A stretch of DNA of 10,912 bases from Chloroflexota bacterium (GCA_027316975.1 DAHVFL010000122.1:1-10912), one strand, 5' to 3'; positions 1-6,289 are shown, counted from the first letter of the stretch. Numbers and translations: made by a program. The notes: generated by a model from the sequence alone, not told the origin.

Positions 1-127
1 CCGAATATCTTGGGTGATTTATGCAGTAGCGACACCCCTTGCGGGTGTCCCGAATATCTTGGGTGATTTATGCAGTAGCGACACCCCTTGCGGGTGTCCC
101 GAATATCTTGGGTGATTTATGCAGTAG
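1..127. repeat. 49-bp tandem repeat, 2.6 copies, hairpin in each unit
   Basis: Two identical 49-bp units lie back to back (1-49 and 50-98), followed by the first 29 bp of a third (99-127) before the sequence diverges. Each complete unit contains a 7-bp stem, gacaccc pairing with gggtgtc, around a 5-nt loop (31-49 and 80-98). There are no spacers between units. The array may continue to the left of the window. The same hairpin core recurs inverted at 138-165 and, degenerate, inside a coding gene at 3001, so this belongs to a dispersed family. Nothing else is seen in the first 182 bases. Confidence 0.9.
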
Positions 128-137
128 AAACACATAC

Positions 138-165
138 GGGACACCCGCAAGGGGTGTCGCTACTG
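138..165 (-). repeat. Inverted copy of the tandem repeat core
   Basis: This 28-bp stretch is the exact reverse complement of the hairpin half of the 49-bp repeat (for example 23-50). It sits 10 bp after the truncated third unit and ends 5 bp before the Shine-Dalgarno of the next gene. Together with the direct copies it can form a long foldback immediately upstream of the dehydrogenase gene, so it could affect readthrough or mRNA stability. That role is inference. Confidence 0.85.
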
Positions 166-182
166 ACTCAGGAGGGCATAAA

Positions 183-917
183 ATGCGTTTGCAGGATCAG
201 GTTGCCATTATCACGGGGGTCAGTCACACAGGGCAGGTTGGCCTGGCGCTGGCCTCTGGTTTTGCTCGCGAGGGGGCAAAGCTGGCGATCAGTTCGCGCA
301 GTTCCGAGCGTGTCAGGGCGCGAGCGGAGGAGTTGCGAGCAGAGGGGGCGCAGGTGATTGGCGTTACGGCTAATTTAACGTCTGAAGAGGGCGTCAATAC
401 GCTCGTCGAACAGACCGTGAGCCACTATGGGCGCATCGATATCCTGGTCAACCTGGCGGGCGGTCTGACAAAGTACGGTCCTTCGCATGAATTGACGCTG
501 GCGGATTGGGAAGCGGAGTTGAACAACAATCTACGTTCTACTTTTCTCTGTTCGCGGGCGGTCTGGCCCGTCATGCAAAAGCAAGGCGGGGGCACAATCT
601 TGAATTTTAGCACTGCCGGTGGAGTAATGGGGGCCAGCGCGAACATGCTGGCGTATAATTGCGCCAAAGCGGGGGTAGATGCGCTGACACGCACCCTGGC
701 GAAAGAGGGGAAAAGCGTGGGTATTCGCGTCAACTCGCTGGGTCCCGGCTTGATTGTTACGCAATCGAACCTGGAAGCGATGAAGCCGAGCAAACAAGAG
801 GTGCAAAATAAATGGGTCAGCAAAGAACAGATTATTGAGGCTGCTATTTTCCTGGTCTCGCCTGCCGGTGATGGCGTGACGGGCGCGTTACTGGCGGTAC
901 AGGGTAGAGGCGTCTAG
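183..917 (+). CDS. Short-chain dehydrogenase/reductase (SDR family, Rossmann fold)
   Basis: This is a 244-residue NAD(P)-dependent oxidoreductase of the classical SDR type; the substrate cannot be told from sequence. The N-terminal nucleotide-binding loop is TGVSHTGQVG (residues 11-20), two residues longer than the usual TGxxxGxG. The NLAG motif (90-93) replaces NNAG. The catalytic residues are present: Asn in the NNN run at 114-116, Ser143, Tyr158 and Lys162 (YNCAK). The PG turn after the NS motif (188-189) matches the family. The ATG at 183 is chosen because GGAGG (171-175) lies 7 nt upstream; the open frame extends further up only through the repeat array. The next gene starts 3 bp after the stop, so the two are probably co-transcribed. 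The Rieske partner suggests a redox or hydroxylation pathway, but no oxygenase gene is in view. Confidence 0.9.
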   Translation: MRLQDQVAIITGVSHTGQVGLALASGFAREGAKLAISSRSSERVRARAEELRAEGAQVIGVTANLTSEEGVNTLVEQTVSHYGRIDILVNLAGGLTKYGPSHELTLADWEAELNNNLRSTFLCSRAVWPVMQKQGGGTILNFSTAGGVMGASANMLAYNCAKAGVDALTRTLAKEGKSVGIRVNSLGPGLIVTQSNLEAMKPSKQEVQNKWVSKEQIIEAAIFLVSPAGDGVTGALLAVQGRGV

Positions 918-920
918 GCT

Positions 921-1238
921 ATGACCGATTATTTCAAAGTTGCCCGCGACGATGAACTGGTGGAAGGCGAGTTGATGGCGATTGAGGTGGATGGAGAGCC
1001 TATCTGCCTCGCGAAGGTCGCGGGATGCGTGTATGCCTTCACCGATACCTGCACGCATATCAGCGGCCCCCTCAACGAGGGCGAACTCGACGGGGAGGTG
1101 TTGACCTGTCCCTGGCACGGGGCGCAGTTCAATATCACGACCGGCAAGGTCTTACGCGGACCGGCGCGGCGGGATATTGCGACCTATCCTGTGAAGGTGG
1201 AAGATAACGCGGTTTTTGTCAGCCTGCCGGATGAATAA
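921..1238 (+). CDS. Rieske [2Fe-2S] ferredoxin
   Basis: This 105-residue protein is a stand-alone Rieske domain. The two cluster-binding motifs are CTH (Cys44, His46) and CPWH (Cys63, His66), with the conserved GAQF segment after the second. The length and lack of a membrane anchor fit the soluble ferredoxins of bacterial ring-hydroxylating dioxygenases and the NirD-like group. Such proteins pass electrons from a reductase to a terminal oxygenase. It lies 3 bp downstream of the SDR gene. A modest purine-rich stretch (tagagg, 905-910) inside the end of the SDR gene may serve as its ribosome-binding site. The electron donor and acceptor are not encoded nearby. Confidence 0.92.
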   Translation: MTDYFKVARDDELVEGELMAIEVDGEPICLAKVAGCVYAFTDTCTHISGPLNEGELDGEVLTCPWHGAQFNITTGKVLRGPARRDIATYPVKVEDNAVFVSLPDE

Positions 1239-1259
1239 TTAGAAGGGTGGTGTTTCCCC

Positions 1260-1289
1260 AACAAAGTCAACAACCTCTTGACCTTTGTT
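1260..1289. repeat. Inverted repeat overlapping the -35 box
   Basis: The left arm aacaaagtcaa (1260-1270) is complementary to the right arm ttgacctttgtt (1278-1289) except for one bulged base, with a 7-nt loop. The right arm contains the -35 hexamer of the promoter at 1278-1306. It could be an operator for a dimeric repressor, or the stem of a weak terminator for the upstream Rieske gene. No T-tract follows directly. Confidence 0.5.
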
Positions 1290-1306
1290 CTAAAAGCTTC
1301 TACAAT
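1278..1306 (+). promoter_or_regulatory. Sigma70-type promoter for the YdjM/DUF2079 unit
   Basis: The -35 box TTGACC (1278-1283) and -10 box TACAAT (1301-1306) are separated by exactly 17 bp. Each differs from consensus at one position. Transcription would start around 1313, giving a leader of about 33 nt before the ATG at 1346. The -35 box is embedded in the inverted repeat 1260-1289. Confidence 0.8.
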
Positions 1307-1345
1307 GAGCGACTAAATAGAGCAATTGATTGAGGAGACTGATTT

Positions 1346-1945
1346 ATGCTCGGTAAATCACATTTACTGGTTGGCTTAACTGCTGGTGTTGTGTTGGATA
1401 GCTTTGCGCAGCTCTCCGGTCCCCCGCTCACGATGTCAGGCTCGGTTCCGCTCAGCCTGGTTATTAACAAGGCCATTTTTTACTTCATGGTGGGTTTTGG
1501 CGCGCTGCTGCCCGATATCGATAATGCGCGTAGCACGCTGGGGCGCAAGCTAGGCTGGGTCAGTAGAGAAATCCAGCATGTAGCGGGGCATCGCACCCTA
1601 TTTCATAGCATTCTGGGGCTATTTCTGGGATCGCTGTTAGCAATCGGATTGGAACGGTTGGTAGAGTTCCTGCTGAGTCAGCGCGGGTTTGTGTTCCCGG
1701 CGCAATTTATTGGCGCGACGCACCTGGTTTTTTTCGCTGTCTTATTCGGCTGTATCATGCATATCGCGGCTGATGGCCTGACAGAAGGCGGCGTGCCGTT
1801 GATGTGGCCCAATCACCGCCGTTACGGTTTCCCCCCCAATCCACACTGGCGTTTCCGCACAGGTGACTGGCCGGAGCATCTAATCGTTTACTCATTTATG
1901 CTACTCGTGGGGGTAGGTGTCTATATGGCGTACATCAGGATTTGA
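1346..1945 (+). CDS. YdjM/DUF457-type membrane-bound metal-dependent hydrolase
   Basis: This 199-residue integral membrane protein has the hallmarks of the DUF457 (YdjM) family of predicted metal-dependent hydrolases. The likely metal ligands are all present: His6 in the GKSH start, Asp57 and Asp59 in LPDID, His82 and His87 in the HRTLFHS segment, and His139 and Asp143 in the MHIAAD segment. Hydrophobic segments lie at about 38-56, 89-101, 121-141 and 178-196. The start is supported by GAGGAG (1332-1337), 8 nt before the ATG. The stop is followed after one base by the DUF2079 start, so the pair forms a translationally close operon. The substrate is unknown; related proteins are described as LexA-regulated in enterics, but no LexA box was recognised here. 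Confidence 0.85.
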   Translation: MLGKSHLLVGLTAGVVLDSFAQLSGPPLTMSGSVPLSLVINKAIFYFMVGFGALLPDIDNARSTLGRKLGWVSREIQHVAGHRTLFHSILGLFLGSLLAIGLERLVEFLLSQRGFVFPAQFIGATHLVFFAVLFGCIMHIAADGLTEGGVPLMWPNHRRYGFPPNPHWRFRTGDWPEHLIVYSFMLLVGVGVYMAYIRI

Positions 1946-1946
1946 C

Positions 1947-3683
1947 ATGCAACGCTTTGACCGGCGCGCCCAGCAGTGGTTGGCGTGGATATTTCTGGCG
2001 GTTGTAACGATTGTCTATAGCCTGGCAATGAGTAACCAGGCTATTCTGCGTTATGCAACCTTCAAGGCTACCGCCTTTGATCTTGGCAATATGGACCAGG
2101 TGATCTGGAATACACTGCATGGCCGTCTCTTTCAATTCACCAACCAGGCTATCGATTGGTATGGGCCACCTACCCGGCTGGCGATCCATTTTGAGCCGAT
2201 TATTTTGCCATTGTCGCTGCTGTACAGCTTTGGCTCGGACCCGCGTATATTGCTGGTGTTTCAGACGCTGGCGCTGGCATCGGGTTCGCTGCCCGTCTTC
2301 CTGTTGACGCGCAAGATCATTCCACAATGGCCTCTGCTGGCTGCGTTGATGGCAACTTCCTATCTGCTTGCGCCCGCGCTCATCGGGTTGAACATCTTCG
2401 ATTTTCACCCCGTTGCCCTGGCAACGCCTCTACTCTTGTACGCGCTGCTGGCGCTCGAGTACAAACATTACGCCTGGTTTCTAATCATGTGCGTGCTGGC
2501 GGCTTCCACAAAAGAGGATGTGCCACTGGCAATTGCTATGCTTGGCATACTCGTGATCTGGAAGTATAAGCTGCCGCGCCTGGGCCTGACCTTGCTGATT
2601 GGGGGGGCGCTGTGGAGTTTGATCGCTTTCAGGATCATCATTCCCCATTTCTATCCGGGGGTGCAGGCCAACAATTTCTGGTACCGTTACGAGGAACTGG
2701 GCAGTTCGCCAGGGGCGGCTATTCTCAATCTCTTCGTGCGCCCGTGGGTCTTCTTCAGTCTTTTTTTCACGCTTGACCGGCTGTATTACCTGTTAAACCT
2801 GGTGCGAGGCGCGGGATTTCTGCCTTTGCTTGCTCCTGAATGGCTCTTGCCAACGCTGCCCAGCCTGGCAGTCAACTTGCTCTCAACGGACCCGCTGCTG
2901 TACAGCGGGGTCTATCATTACAACGCCGCGATCATTCCGTTCGTGATGATTGCGGCTATTCATGGGACGCGGCGCTTCCTGGTTTTATGGCAAGAATGGT
3001 CAGTAGGGACACCCCTTGTGGATGTCCGGGATGGAGACACGATGGGAACGAAGGCGGCGCAAGCGCCCCCTCGCGCCATCGTCCTTGCCTCTGCCGTGGC
3101 ATTCTCCTGGGTAGCACGTAGGGGCGGGAGAGGTTGGGAAGAGTGGTGGGGGCGCTTGCGCCGCCCTCGTCCCCTGGTGCGCATTGCGCGTCTGAGACGG
3201 TTGACGCTTCCGGCGTGGCGGGGGGAGCAATGGCGGCGTTTTAGTAAGCGGATGCAGCCATTAGCGCGCGCGACCTCGCCTGCCCGCCTGCAATGGATGA
3301 CGTTTACCTGGATTACGGTTATGCTTGGACTCAACCTGGTGCTGATGGCAGGGGCGCTGAGTTCATTCTGGGCCGATCATACTCCGGGGAGCCGGGAACA
3401 ACATATCAATCAAGTGCTCGCGAAGATTCCGCCGGACGCCTCGGTCTCTGCCAGCGATAACCTCAATCCACACTTGAGCGAGCGGCAATTTGTAACTGTC
3501 TTTCCTACCATATGCTTAGACTCGCGGTGCAACCAGATGGTGCAGTACGTCGTCGTTGATCTCAACAACCTGACACTGGCTAACCGGGCGCAGGCCTCAA
3601 GCAAACTGAACAGCTTGCAGAGGCAATTTCGTATCATCGCGCAGGCGGAAGGCATTGTTCTGCTTGTTCGCCGTAGCACTTAA
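1947..3683 (+). CDS. DUF2079 multi-pass membrane protein with a repeat-derived insert
   Basis: This 578-residue membrane protein belongs to DUF2079, a family resembling GT-C glycosyltransferases; its function is unproven. Family signatures are FDLGNMDQ (44-51), HFEP (81-84), FDFHP (151-155), STKED (187-191) and the YHYNAAIIPF segment (323-332). Many hydrophobic segments fill residues 11-345, another lies at about 452-472, and an extracytoplasmic-type C-terminal domain follows. The ATG at 1947 is preferred over an in-frame GTG at 1917, because AGGA (1937-1940) sits 6 nt before the ATG and the GTG would overlap the upstream gene. Residues 352 to about 445 are unlike the rest: Arg/Trp/Gly-rich, strongly basic, and encoded by dispersed-repeat DNA. 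The reading frame stays open through them, so the gene is probably intact but enlarged by insertion. Confidence 0.85.
   Translation: MQRFDRRAQQWLAWIFLAVVTIVYSLAMSNQAILRYATFKATAFDLGNMDQVIWNTLHGRLFQFTNQAIDWYGPPTRLAIHFEPIILPLSLLYSFGSDPRILLVFQTLALASGSLPVFLLTRKIIPQWPLLAALMATSYLLAPALIGLNIFDFHPVALATPLLLYALLALEYKHYAWFLIMCVLAASTKEDVPLAIAMLGILVIWKYKLPRLGLTLLIGGALWSLIAFRIIIPHFYPGVQANNFWYRYEELGSSPGAAILNLFVRPWVFFSLFFTLDRLYYLLNLVRGAGFLPLLAPEWLLPTLPSLAVNLLSTDPLLYSGVYHYNAAIIPFVMIAAIHGTRRFLVLWQEWSVGTPLVDVRDGDTMGTKAAQAPPRAIVLASAVAFSWVARRGGRGWEEWWGRLRRPRPLVRIARLRRLTLPAWRGEQWRRFSKRMQPLARATSPARLQWMTFTWITVMLGLNLVLMAGALSSFWADHTPGSREQHINQVLAKIPPDASVSASDNLNPHLSERQFVTVFPTICLDSRCNQMVQYVVVDLNNLTLANRAQASSKLNSLQRQFRIIAQAEGIVLLVRRST
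3001..3165. repeat. Dispersed repeat element inside the DUF2079 gene
   Basis: Positions 3001-3027 match the hairpin core of the tandem repeat at the left edge (cagtag, gacacccctt and tgtcc blocks) with about three mismatches. Downstream, ggcggcgcaagcgccccc (3053-3070) and its exact reverse complement (3148-3165) form an 18-bp inverted repeat with a 77-nt interior. The block is read in frame. It looks like a small non-autonomous palindromic element or two neighbouring repeats. Exact element ends and a target-site duplication were not identified. Confidence 0.75.
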
Positions 3684-3694
3684 CGGGTAGTTCA

Positions 3695-3703
3695 TGTTAT
3701 AAT
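3695..3703 (+). promoter_or_regulatory. Extended -10 promoter upstream of the yggT-like gene
   Basis: A TG dinucleotide (3695-3696), one spacer base and a perfect TATAAT (3698-3703) form an extended -10 element starting 11 bp after the DUF2079 stop. No good -35 box is seen, as is normal for this promoter type. The leader of about 78 nt contains a small hairpin (cgacc 3742-3746 with ggtcg 3752-3756). Confidence 0.6.
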
Positions 3704-3787
3704 CGTGAGAGATAGGAATTCTACCGGCGATTGGATTAGAGCGACCTTCGCGGTCGTGCGCCCGGTCAACTACATGGAGGAGCGTGC

Positions 3788-4330
3788 ATGTATTATAACA
3801 ACCCCTTTCCCGAGGAGTCTATTGGCGCGCAACCAACCGAAGCCTACCCTCCTATGGAAGAATTACAGGTTCGGCAGCCGCCTAAGCCGCCGTATCAGCC
3901 GCAGACTTATGCTTCTCCCACGGTGCCTCAGCCAATAACTGATGCTCCGCAGATGTTAGAGCCTGCCGATAGCTTTATCAGTGAGGGAGAACGCCAGAAA
4001 AAAGCCATGACGGTGCGGTTTGCCATCGGCAAATTCAACGATTATCTACTCTGGTTCCTGACAGTGCTGGAGACGGTGCTGGCAATTCGGTTCCTCTTGC
4101 AGTTGATCGGGGCCGATCCGAACAATCCGTTCGCGGGCTTTCTCTACGCTCTAACGTCTATCCCGCTCTTACCATTCCAGGGCATCGTGAAGTCGCCATC
4201 GATTCACCCGCCCAACCAGTCATTCGAGTTTTCCACGTTGATCGCCATTATCATTTATTACCTTGTCTTCTACGCGCTGAGACGCTTCATCCGCCTCCTG
4301 GTTTCCAGCCCGGAAGACCCGGTGGAGTAA
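3788..4330 (+). CDS. YggT-family membrane protein with a long Pro-rich N-terminus
   Basis: This 180-residue protein has a YggT-type domain at residues 80-180. Two hydrophobic segments (about 86-108 and 148-168) flank the loop with ADPNNP (109-114) and the TSIPLLPFQGIV stretch (123-134), which is the family signature. YggT proteins are small inner-membrane proteins, often found near cell-division or osmotic-stress genes; a biochemical role is not settled. Residues 1-75 are an added, probably disordered cytoplasmic tail rich in Pro, Tyr, Gln and Glu, absent from the short family members. The ATG is supported by GGAGG (3776-3780), 7 nt upstream. It appears to be a single-gene unit, with its own promoter at 3695-3703 and repeat DNA downstream. 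Confidence 0.85.
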   Translation: MYYNNPFPEESIGAQPTEAYPPMEELQVRQPPKPPYQPQTYASPTVPQPITDAPQMLEPADSFISEGERQKKAMTVRFAIGKFNDYLLWFLTVLETVLAIRFLLQLIGADPNNPFAGFLYALTSIPLLPFQGIVKSPSIHPPNQSFEFSTLIAIIIYYLVFYALRRFIRLLVSSPEDPVE

Positions 4331-4343
4331 GGATAAGCGTGCA

Positions 4344-4589
4344 TTGACCAGGGCAGGGGCAGAGCTACGGCCCGTACCCTATACGTACATTGACATTGAC
4401 CAGGGCAGGGGCAGAGGTACAGCCCGTACCCTACACGGGAGAGGAGAACCACTACGTAGTAGGGTACGGGCTGTAGCTCTGCCCCTGTCCTGGTTTTCGA
4501 GCGTTGACGTTGACACACCTGCTACGTTCTGCTTGCTTCGTAAGCCGCATCGTATAGGGTACGGGCTGTAGCTCTGCCCCTGCCCTGGT
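4344..4589. repeat. Four copies of a ~36-bp dispersed repeat, two in each orientation
   Basis: Two plus-orientation copies (4344-4381 and 4396-4434) begin with TTGACCAGGGCAGGGGC and run to the CCCGTACCCTA block. Two inverted copies (4459-4494 and 4555-4589) carry the reverse complement. Copies 2 and 3 face each other across about 24 nt and can fold into a long, nearly perfect stem, which could act as a transcript-end structure for the yggT-like gene. Both inverted copies are followed by a shared flank, ttttcgag, then ttgac and acacc blocks. In the last copy this flank supplies the -35 box of the AspRS promoter. The whole 4331-4596 stretch holds no credible gene. Confidence 0.85.
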
Positions 4590-4596
4590 TTTCGAG

Positions 4597-4625
4597 TTGA
4601 CACACCCATATCGTCATGGTATAGT
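4597..4625 (+). promoter_or_regulatory. Strong promoter for the T-box leader and AspRS gene
   Basis: A perfect -35 box TTGACA (4597-4602) is followed after 17 bp by TATAGT (4620-4625). An extended -10 TG lies at 4617-4618. Predicted initiation near 4632 lies about 18 nt before the base of T-box Stem I, the usual arrangement for a T-box transcript. The -35 box lies in the flank shared with the upstream repeat copies. Confidence 0.85.
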
Positions 4626-4649
4626 TGTTTTCAAGCAATACTACAAAAT

Positions 4650-4943
4650 GGCTGTGATGGGAACAGAATGGGAAACCTGCTGGCGTTCAGAGAGCGGCAT
4701 AGATGCTGGAAGCGCCGCCGCCAGCTTTCTCATAGACACCCCTGAGCCAACCGGTGAACCGCCCTGTCTGGAAAGACGGCCACGGCTAGCCGGTTTCGGG
4801 ACGCGCCCGTTCTAGCGCGACGGTTTATTCATGCGCGCTGAATCGAACCGGAAAAGGCCCCGCTACGGGGCAAATGGTGGTGGCACCACGACAGGCAAGT
4901 GATTATCACAGGCCCTCGTCCTCCTGATTAGAAGGACGAGGGC
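4650..4943 (+). promoter_or_regulatory. T-box riboswitch leader, aspartate (GAC) specifier
   Basis: This is a tRNA-sensing leader that lets transcription proceed into the synthetase gene when uncharged tRNA binds. The Stem I base pairs GGCT (4650-4653) with AGCC (4745-4748) and GGG (4659-4661) with the CCC run at 4739-4742, flanking a GA/K-turn-like motif (gtgat and ctga). The upper stem pairs GCTGGCG (4679-4685) with CGCCAGC (4719-4725) and GCGGC (4694-4698) with GCCGC (4714-4718), with an AGAGAG bulge and a TGCTGGAAG apical loop. The likely specifier is GAC (4735-4737) followed by A, reading tRNA-Asp. Stem III is gccccg/cggggc (4857-4871). The T-box core has the UGGN bulge as TGGC (4881-4884), then ACC and ACGA. 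Its C4884 is complementary to discriminator G73 of tRNA-Asp. The antiterminator pairs 4876-4880 and 4888-4891 with 4916-4924, excluding the terminator. Confidence 0.9.
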
Positions 4944-4950
4944 TTTTTTT
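4912..4950 (+). terminator. Intrinsic terminator of the T-box leader
   Basis: A perfect 11-bp stem (4912-4922 with 4933-4943) closes a 10-nt loop and is followed at once by seven T residues (4944-4950). Its left arm is the same segment that pairs with the T-box core in the antiterminator, so the two structures are mutually exclusive. Confidence 0.93.
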
Positions 4951-4975
4951 GTCCAAAAGTGAAAGGAGCATTGCT

Positions 4976-6283
4976 ATGCAACGAATTAGCACGCTTGAAG
5001 TTCGCGCCTGTGTGGGCGAACGTGTGCGTGTCAAGGGCTGGCTGCAATCGCTGCGCCAGATGGGCGGTATCAATTTTATGGTGCTGCGCGACGGGTGGGG
5101 AACGCTGCAGGCCGTGGCTGAAATCGGGGCTGAAAGCGCGCCGCTGGTGGAGAGTGCGGCGGGCGTCGAAAGCGTAATCGCCATCGAGGGCGATGTGGTG
5201 GAGATGCCGCGAGCGCCAGGGGGCATCGAACTGCATAACCTGCGCATAGAAGTGGTTTCGCCGGTGACGGAGGTCTTGCCGGTATCGCTGAACAAGCGCA
5301 AGATGGCAGCCAACCTTACCACGCTGCTCGATCATGCCGTTATTACTCACCGCAACCCGGAGCGACGGGCCATGCTGCGGCTTGGCGCGGGCGTGATGGC
5401 CGCTTTTCGCGCCGTGTTGGTGACACGCGATTTCACGGAGATACAGACGCCCAAAATTGTAGCAGCCGCCACCGAAAGCGGCGCGAACGTCTTCAAGCTG
5501 GACTACTTCGGGCGGCCCGCGTACCTGGCACAAAGCCCGCAGTTCTACAAGCAGATTCTGGTGGGCGTTTTCGAGCGTGTCTTTGAGGTCGGCCCGGTTT
5601 TTCGCGCCGAGCCGCACGACACCACGCGCCACGTCAACGAATTCGTCAGCCTGGACGCCGAGTTCGGCTTTATCGAGAACCACTTCACGGTGATGGCTCT
5701 GCTGCGCGATGTGATGGCGGGCATCATCGCGCATCTGCGGGAAAGTTATGCAGCCGAACTGGGACTGCTGCATGTGGTGATGCCAGTCGTGCCGGAGAAG
5801 ATACCGCACATCCACTTCTCAGACGCGCAGGAGTTGATCTTGCAGCGTCACGGCGTCGATGTGCGCGGTGAACCTGACCTGTCGCCGCAAGACGAACGCT
5901 GGCTGGGCGAGTGGGCGAAAGAGGAATTCGGCAGCGATTTCCTCTACGTGACAGGCTATCCCATGCGCAAACGCCCATTTTACACGCATCCCGACCCTGA
6001 GCGCCCCGAGTACTCCAACTCGTTTGACCTGCTCTTCCGTGGCACCGAACTGGTGACGGGCGGCCAGCGCCTGCATCGCTACGCCGATTACCTGGCCGCG
6101 CTTGAAAAGGCGCAGTTGCCCGTAGAGCCATTTGAAAGCTACCTGGAAGCCTTCCGCTACGGGATGCCTCCCGAAGGCGGCTTCGCCATCGGCCTGGAAC
6201 GTTTGCTGATGCAGCTAACGGGCATTCCGAACGTGCGCCTGGCGACCACGTTTCCGAGGGATATGAACAGGCTGACGCCGTGA
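4976..6283 (+). CDS. aspS: Aspartyl-tRNA synthetase, archaeal type (possibly non-discriminating)
   Basis: This 435-residue class IIb synthetase attaches aspartate to tRNA-Asp and, in non-discriminating members, also to tRNA-Asn. An OB-fold anticodon-binding domain (about 1-105) is followed by the catalytic core. The core shows motif 1 around EIQTPKI (155-161), AQSPQFYKQ (185-193), motif 2 FRAEPHDTTRHVNEF (209-223), the TGGQR loop (361-365) and motif 3 GFAIGLERLL (402-411). The short length, absence of the bacterial GAD insertion domain, and these motifs match archaeal AspRS better than bacterial AspRS or AsnRS. The specifier codon of the T-box also says Asp. At the position where archaeal enzymes carry Trp (discriminating) or His (non-discriminating) after the GW of the OB fold, this protein has Gln24, so tRNA specificity is open. 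The ATG at 4976 follows AAAGGAG (4962-4968). An AsnRS label is the main alternative. Confidence 0.88.
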   Translation: MQRISTLEVRACVGERVRVKGWLQSLRQMGGINFMVLRDGWGTLQAVAEIGAESAPLVESAAGVESVIAIEGDVVEMPRAPGGIELHNLRIEVVSPVTEVLPVSLNKRKMAANLTTLLDHAVITHRNPERRAMLRLGAGVMAAFRAVLVTRDFTEIQTPKIVAAATESGANVFKLDYFGRPAYLAQSPQFYKQILVGVFERVFEVGPVFRAEPHDTTRHVNEFVSLDAEFGFIENHFTVMALLRDVMAGIIAHLRESYAAELGLLHVVMPVVPEKIPHIHFSDAQELILQRHGVDVRGEPDLSPQDERWLGEWAKEEFGSDFLYVTGYPMRKRPFYTHPDPERPEYSNSFDLLFRGTELVTGGQRLHRYADYLAALEKAQLPVEPFESYLEAFRYGMPPEGGFAIGLERLLMQLTGIPNVRLATTFPRDMNRLTP

Positions 6284-6289
6284 GAAATT

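Noticed and set aside
1..127. CRISPR-like array
   Set aside because: The 49-bp units abut with no spacers and each contains its own hairpin; this is a tandem repeat.
2960..3334. Arg-rich open frames on the minus strand inside the DUF2079 gene
   Set aside because: They are shadow frames of the GC-rich repeat insert; the plus frame has family motifs on both sides.
1947..3683. DUF2079 as a pseudogene broken by the repeat insert
   Set aside because: The frame is open throughout, and family-like sequence resumes in the same frame after the insert.
4270..4609. Overlapping short open frames on both strands in the repeat cluster
   Set aside because: They are translations of the inverted repeats (Arg/Pro/Gly-rich) with no start signals.
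4597..4815. Small open frame of 72 codons before the AspRS gene
   Set aside because: It lies within the promoter and T-box leader, whose base-paired structure explains the sequence. It has no ribosome-binding site or recognisable protein.
4949..6283. Calling the synthetase asparaginyl-tRNA synthetase starting from TTG 4949
   Set aside because: The motifs fit archaeal AspRS, and the T-box specifier reads GAC. The TTG lies inside the terminator T-run, while the ATG at 4976 has a good AAAGGAG.
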